Part shown: piece after piece, positions 60,981 to 64,000 of the stretch | Layout: each line of letters opens with the position of its first letter | How positions within the stretch are numbered: the first letter of the stretch is position 1 | Assembly (NCBI RefSeq): GCF_025994315.1 | Contig: NZ_BAQE01000002.1 | Length of the DNA: 64,000 nt | Direction: 5' to 3' (one strand) | Origin: Swaminathania salitolerans | GTDB taxonomy: Bacteria > Pseudomonadota > Alphaproteobacteria > Acetobacterales > Acetobacteraceae | Made by a program: the position numbers and the translations under genes | Notes under the pieces: generated by a model | The model's input: the letters and a program-made list of their open reading frames with translations, nothing else | Told to the model about the DNA's origin: nothing | Databases searched by the model: none

Positions 60981-62117
60981 ATGTTCTCCACAGGCCATCA
61001 CCGTATCCTCAGTGTGCTCAGCCGGTCTGGTCCCCAGAGCCGCACCGATCTCGCCCGCATTCTCGACCTCAGCAAGGCGAGCGTCACCGCTCTGGTGCGG
61101 GAACTGATCGAGCGGAATATTCTGGACGAGCGCGAAAGGGTGTTCGGTTTCGGTCGTCCTGCGGTGATGCTCGGCCTGCGTCGGGATGCGGCGAGCTTCA
61201 TCGGCATTTCGCTGCAATCGGATCCTGCTCATATCGTCCTGACCGATCCGCACGGACACGTTCATGCCCGCCGGACGATGCCTTTGCTGCACGATGTCGA
61301 GGCCTGCATCGCGGCCATGGCCGCAGGCGTACGCGCGCTGATCGAGAGCGCATCCGACGGTATCGGCTCCGTGGCCGGTATCGGGGTCGTCATTGCCGGA
61401 ATCGTCGCGCAGGACCGTCAGACCTGTCTGGTCTCTGCAACGCTCGGATGGCACAATGTCGAGATCGGTCGGAGATTGTCAGAACTGACCGGGCTCCCTG
61501 TTTTCGTCGAGAACGATGCGAATGCGCTGATCGTCGGCGAACAGCTGTTCGGCAATTCCGGAGAGCTGAGGGATTTCAGCCTCGTATTCGTGAGCGAGGG
61601 GATCGGTGGCGCGCATATCGTCAACCGGCAGCTTCATCGCGGACATCATGGCGGCGCCGGAGAGATGTCACATGCGCCCGTCGCGATCGACGGGGAGGCT
61701 CTGCCGTGTCGTTGCGGCAATCGCGGATGTCTCGAGACCCTGGCCGCCCTCCCGGCCATCATGGGCGCGGCGCGGCAGGCCGGTCTGCCCGACGATATCG
61801 CCAGGGTGGTTGAGTTCGCTGCCGAGGGTCAGACCCAGGCCCTTACCATTCTGCATCGTGCGGGCACGGCGCTGGGTGTTGCGTTGTCCCAGGTCATCCA
61901 GTTCGTCGATCCCGAGCGTATCGTCGTGATGCTCGATCCCGATCTCGTCGAGAGCGTTTTCGCGCGCGCCTTGCGTCAGGCGGTCGAGGCGCACGTGCTG
62001 CGTCGCGAGAGCTACGATACCGAGCTCGTTCTCCTGCCTCTCCGGCCGGAGGATTTTGCGAGCGGTGCCGCAAGTCTCGCCGCCCAGCATTTCCTGTTCG
62101 GTAATGCGTATCTCTGA
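60981..62117 (+). CDS. ROK-family transcriptional regulator (NagC-like)
   Basis: This 378-residue protein has an N-terminal helix-turn-helix (GPQSRTDLARILDLSKASVTALVRELI) followed by a ROK sugar-binding domain with VFVENDANALIVGE, EGIGGAHIV and the zinc motif CRCGNRGCLET. It is divergent from the kinase-permease-nagA-oprB operon and upstream of cutC and the hexosaminidase gene, so it probably represses both arms until GlcNAc or its phosphate appears. Confidence 0.92.
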   Translation: MFSTGHHRILSVLSRSGPQSRTDLARILDLSKASVTALVRELIERNILDERERVFGFGRPAVMLGLRRDAASFIGISLQSDPAHIVLTDPHGHVHARRTMPLLHDVEACIAAMAAGVRALIESASDGIGSVAGIGVVIAGIVAQDRQTCLVSATLGWHNVEIGRRLSELTGLPVFVENDANALIVGEQLFGNSGELRDFSLVFVSEGIGGAHIVNRQLHRGHHGGAGEMSHAPVAIDGEALPCRCGNRGCLETLAALPAIMGAARQAGLPDDIARVVEFAAEGQTQALTILHRAGTALGVALSQVIQFVDPERIVVMLDPDLVESVFARALRQAVEAHVLRRESYDTELVLLPLRPEDFASGAASLAAQHFLFGNAYL

Positions 62118-62901
62118 CGGCGGCCGCTCTCCGGAAGCGGAGAGGGCGCGCAGTGAGGCTGTCTCGCGCGGCACCGTCCCCGATCTCGAAATCTGCGTCG
62201 ATGAGTCCTGCGGGCTGACGGCGGCCCAGCGTCCCTGCGTTGCCCGTATCGAGTTGTGCGCGGCCCTCGCCCAGGGCGGTCTGACACCGTCTCCCGGCCT
62301 GATCGCCCGGGCCGGAGGCTCCTCTGTGCCGGTCTTCGCACTGATAAGGCCGCGGGCAGGCGATTTTATCTATTCCGATATGGAAACGGATCAGATGCTG
62401 GACGATATCGCCCATATGCGTCAGGCGGGGCTGGCCGGCGTGGTGATCGGCTGTCTGGATGCCGAGGGCAGGCTCGATCGCGCGCGTCTCGCGCGGTTGC
62501 GCCGCGCGAGTCTGCCTCTGCGCTGCCAGTTGCATCGCGCGATCGATCTGTCGGTCGATCCGCTGCAGGCCATCGATATCGCAATCGATCTGGGCTTCGA
62601 GCGCGTGCTCAGCTCGGGGGGTGCGCGCTCGGCGGCGGAAGGGGCTGCGTGTCTGGGAAGGATGATGGAGCATGCCCGGGGTCGGATCGAAATCATGGCG
62701 GGTGGAGGCGTCCGACCGGACAACGTCGCGGAAATTTATCGCACAAGTGGCGTGAACGGCTTTCATGCCTCTTGTCGTATTGCGTGCAGGGTGCAGGATG
62801 ATCGTCTCGATCATTTCGGATTCGCAGCGAGACGGGGCGTGACATCGGCGGGTGAGATCCTCCGGCTGAGCGATGCACTCTGCGCCCTTGCCGCAGCATG
62901 A
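62104..62901 (+). CDS. cutC: CutC-family TIM-barrel protein
   Basis: This 265-residue protein has the family motifs LEICVDESCGL, ARIELCAALAQGGLTPSPGLI, FALIRPRAGDFIYSD, RVLSSGGARSAAEG and MAGGGVRPDNVAEI. CutC was first linked to copper tolerance, but that role is not well supported in many bacteria. Here it starts inside the end of the ROK regulator and precedes a hexosaminidase, pointing to a role in amino-sugar or glycan use. ATG 62104 overlaps the regulator by 14 bp. Confidence 0.88.
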   Translation: MRISDGGRSPEAERARSEAVSRGTVPDLEICVDESCGLTAAQRPCVARIELCAALAQGGLTPSPGLIARAGGSSVPVFALIRPRAGDFIYSDMETDQMLDDIAHMRQAGLAGVVIGCLDAEGRLDRARLARLRRASLPLRCQLHRAIDLSVDPLQAIDIAIDLGFERVLSSGGARSAAEGAACLGRMMEHARGRIEIMAGGGVRPDNVAEIYRTSGVNGFHASCRIACRVQDDRLDHFGFAARRGVTSAGEILRLSDALCALAAA

Positions 62902-62974
62902 ACCGGCGCGGGCGCGCGCTTCGGCGCCCGCGCCGCACAGGAATCCGGACCGCACAAGAAGAGGGAAGCTGAAC

Positions 62975-64000
62975 GTGAAGTCACTTTCTCGGAGAAACCT
63001 GCGCTCCAGCCTCGTCCGGAAGCTTGGGCTTGGACTTGGGCTTGGGCTTGGACTCGAGCTTGGACTGGGACTCGGCGCGTTATCCGGCCTGTCGCTGTTT
63101 CCGCCACCGGCGCAGGCGGCCTCGTTCGCCCCCGCGCTGATGCCTCGGCCCGCACATGTCGCGCTCGGGTCACAGCGCGTCTCCCTGACGGGAATGCCGC
63201 CTATCGTCTGGAAGCAGGCGCCGTCCCCGCGTCTCAGGCGCGCCGTTGCACGGTTCGAGGCCCGTCTTGCGCGGCTCGGCGTGAAGAGCGCTCCCTCGAC
63301 CGCGATTCCGCTGGTTCTCGATATCGGAGCGGATCCGGCCTATCTCACGATTGACGAAAAGGAGTCGTACAGGCTCGATGTGACTCCTTCCGGGATCGTG
63401 CTCTCGGCGGAGGGGCCGGCAGGTCTCATGCACGGTCTCGCGACACTCGTGCAGATGATCGACATGCGTGGAATGACGCCGGAGATCCCGACCGGACATA
63501 TCGTGGATTCGCCACGGTTCAAATGGCGCGGGATCATGCTCGATGTCTCGAGGCATTTCATGTCGACGGACACGGTCAAGAGGCAGCTCGACGCCATGGA
63601 GCTGACCAAACTCAACGTACTTCACTGGCATCTCAGCGATGGCACGGGCTTTCGTGTGGAGAGCCACCGTTTCCCCCGGCTCCAGCAGGTCGGAGGACAT
63701 AACCAGTATTATACCCAGGCCCAGATCAGGGATGTCATCGCCTATGCGTCCGATCGAGGGATCAGGATCGTGCCGGAATTCGATATTCCGGGTCATACGC
63801 TTGCGATCCTTGCAGCCTATCCCGCTCTTGCGGCGCAAAAGCCGGTGCCGACCACCGCGGACTGGCAGCGTAACTGCGAGGTCGCCTCGGGCAACGGGGA
63901 AATCACGACCCGTTGCACCAGGCACATGAATCTCAATCTCCCGGCATTCGACCCGACCAATCCTCAGGTTCTGGTCTTCGCCAAATCACTGTTCCGCGAG
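62975..64000 (+). CDS. Beta-N-acetylhexosaminidase (GH20), 3' end outside window
   Basis: The reading frame runs from GTG 62975 (GAGGGAAG upstream) to the end of the window, 342 codons, without a stop. After a signal peptide whose core is an LG repeat and which ends near PPAQAA, the GH20 N-terminal domain (PAYLTIDEKESYRLDVT) and the catalytic barrel start (WRGIMLDVSRHFM, LNVLHWHLSDGTGF, IRIVPEFDIPGHT) are clear. The catalytic Asp-Glu pair would lie beyond the window. It releases GlcNAc from chitooligosaccharides or peptidoglycan fragments in the periplasm or outside, feeding the nag operon. Confidence 0.93.
   Translation, partial: MKSLSRRNLRSSLVRKLGLGLGLGLGLELGLGLGALSGLSLFPPPAQAASFAPALMPRPAHVALGSQRVSLTGMPPIVWKQAPSPRLRRAVARFEARLARLGVKSAPSTAIPLVLDIGADPAYLTIDEKESYRLDVTPSGIVLSAEGPAGLMHGLATLVQMIDMRGMTPEIPTGHIVDSPRFKWRGIMLDVSRHFMSTDTVKRQLDAMELTKLNVLHWHLSDGTGFRVESHRFPRLQQVGGHNQYYTQAQIRDVIAYASDRGIRIVPEFDIPGHTLAILAAYPALAAQKPVPTTADWQRNCEVASGNGEITTRCTRHMNLNLPAFDPTNPQVLVFAKSLFRE
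63023..63076 (+). repeat. 6-bp tandem repeat encoding the signal-peptide core (LG)n
   Basis: Nine 6-bp units of CTT/C-GGG/A type encode LGLGLGLGLGLELGLGLG in the hydrophobic core of the hexosaminidase signal peptide. Unit gain or loss keeps the frame but changes core length. Confidence 0.88.

Noticed and set aside
1..64000. tRNA, rRNA, insertion sequence or prophage genes
   Set aside because: No cloverleaf-like, rRNA-like, transposase or integrase sequence was recognised by eye; a tRNAscan/Infernal run would settle small RNAs.

Overview
The window looks like chromosome of an acetic acid bacterium (Alphaproteobacteria, Acetobacteraceae). The evidence is high-GC coding sequence, a C4-pathway 5-aminolevulinate synthase, a gluconate 5-dehydrogenase of the Gluconobacter type, OprB-type porins, several secreted Hint-domain proteins and CtrA-like promoter boxes. 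Genus was not determined. I saw no rRNA, tRNA, CRISPR array, phage or insertion sequence.

Left part (1-13 kb): the 3' end of a Hint-domain protein, a divergent ANL (acyl-adenylate type) ligase homologue and a fully reducing type I polyketide synthase (KS-AT-DH-ER-KR-ACP, no thioesterase) lie head to tail. This resembles a FadD-PKS lipid locus joined to a hedgehog-like autoprocessing protein. Next come a convergent MFS transporter, a catalytically dead EAL-like protein and hemA, the last two each behind a CtrA-like TTAA-N7 box.

Middle part (13-37 kb): an MscS-type channel, a large hybrid histidine kinase, gluconate 5-dehydrogenase, a sulfate-assimilation operon (cysG-cysH-cysD-cysNC, closed by a strong terminator), an acid-phosphatase lipoprotein and two more repeat-plus-Hint proteins. 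Then comes a sulfide-detoxification locus: peroxiredoxin and a cysteine-free ArsR repressor, divergent from a persulfide dioxygenase, a rhodanese/SQR fusion, a TauE/SafE exporter and msrC. A 9+9 bp palindrome sits between the two arms.

Right part (37-64 kb): purine salvage (exported nucleoside-binding NUP protein, exported adenosine deaminase, xdhABC, and further on adenine deaminase), HU, a HAD phosphatase, an outer-membrane barrel, feoAB with a Fur-like box and a small Cys-rich partner, a 2H phosphoesterase, a helix-hairpin-helix protein and a flavin-halogenase-like enzyme. The window ends in an N-acetylglucosamine locus: nagA, permease, ROK kinase and OprB porin on the minus strand, divergent from a ROK regulator, a CutC-family protein and an exported GH20 hexosaminidase cut by the window end.

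A cross-cutting feature is the many short direct tandem repeats (units of 6-17 bp) in linkers, at gene ends and in intergenic gaps. In coding regions they give GxPG, IEPC, VSGS and LG peptide repeats.
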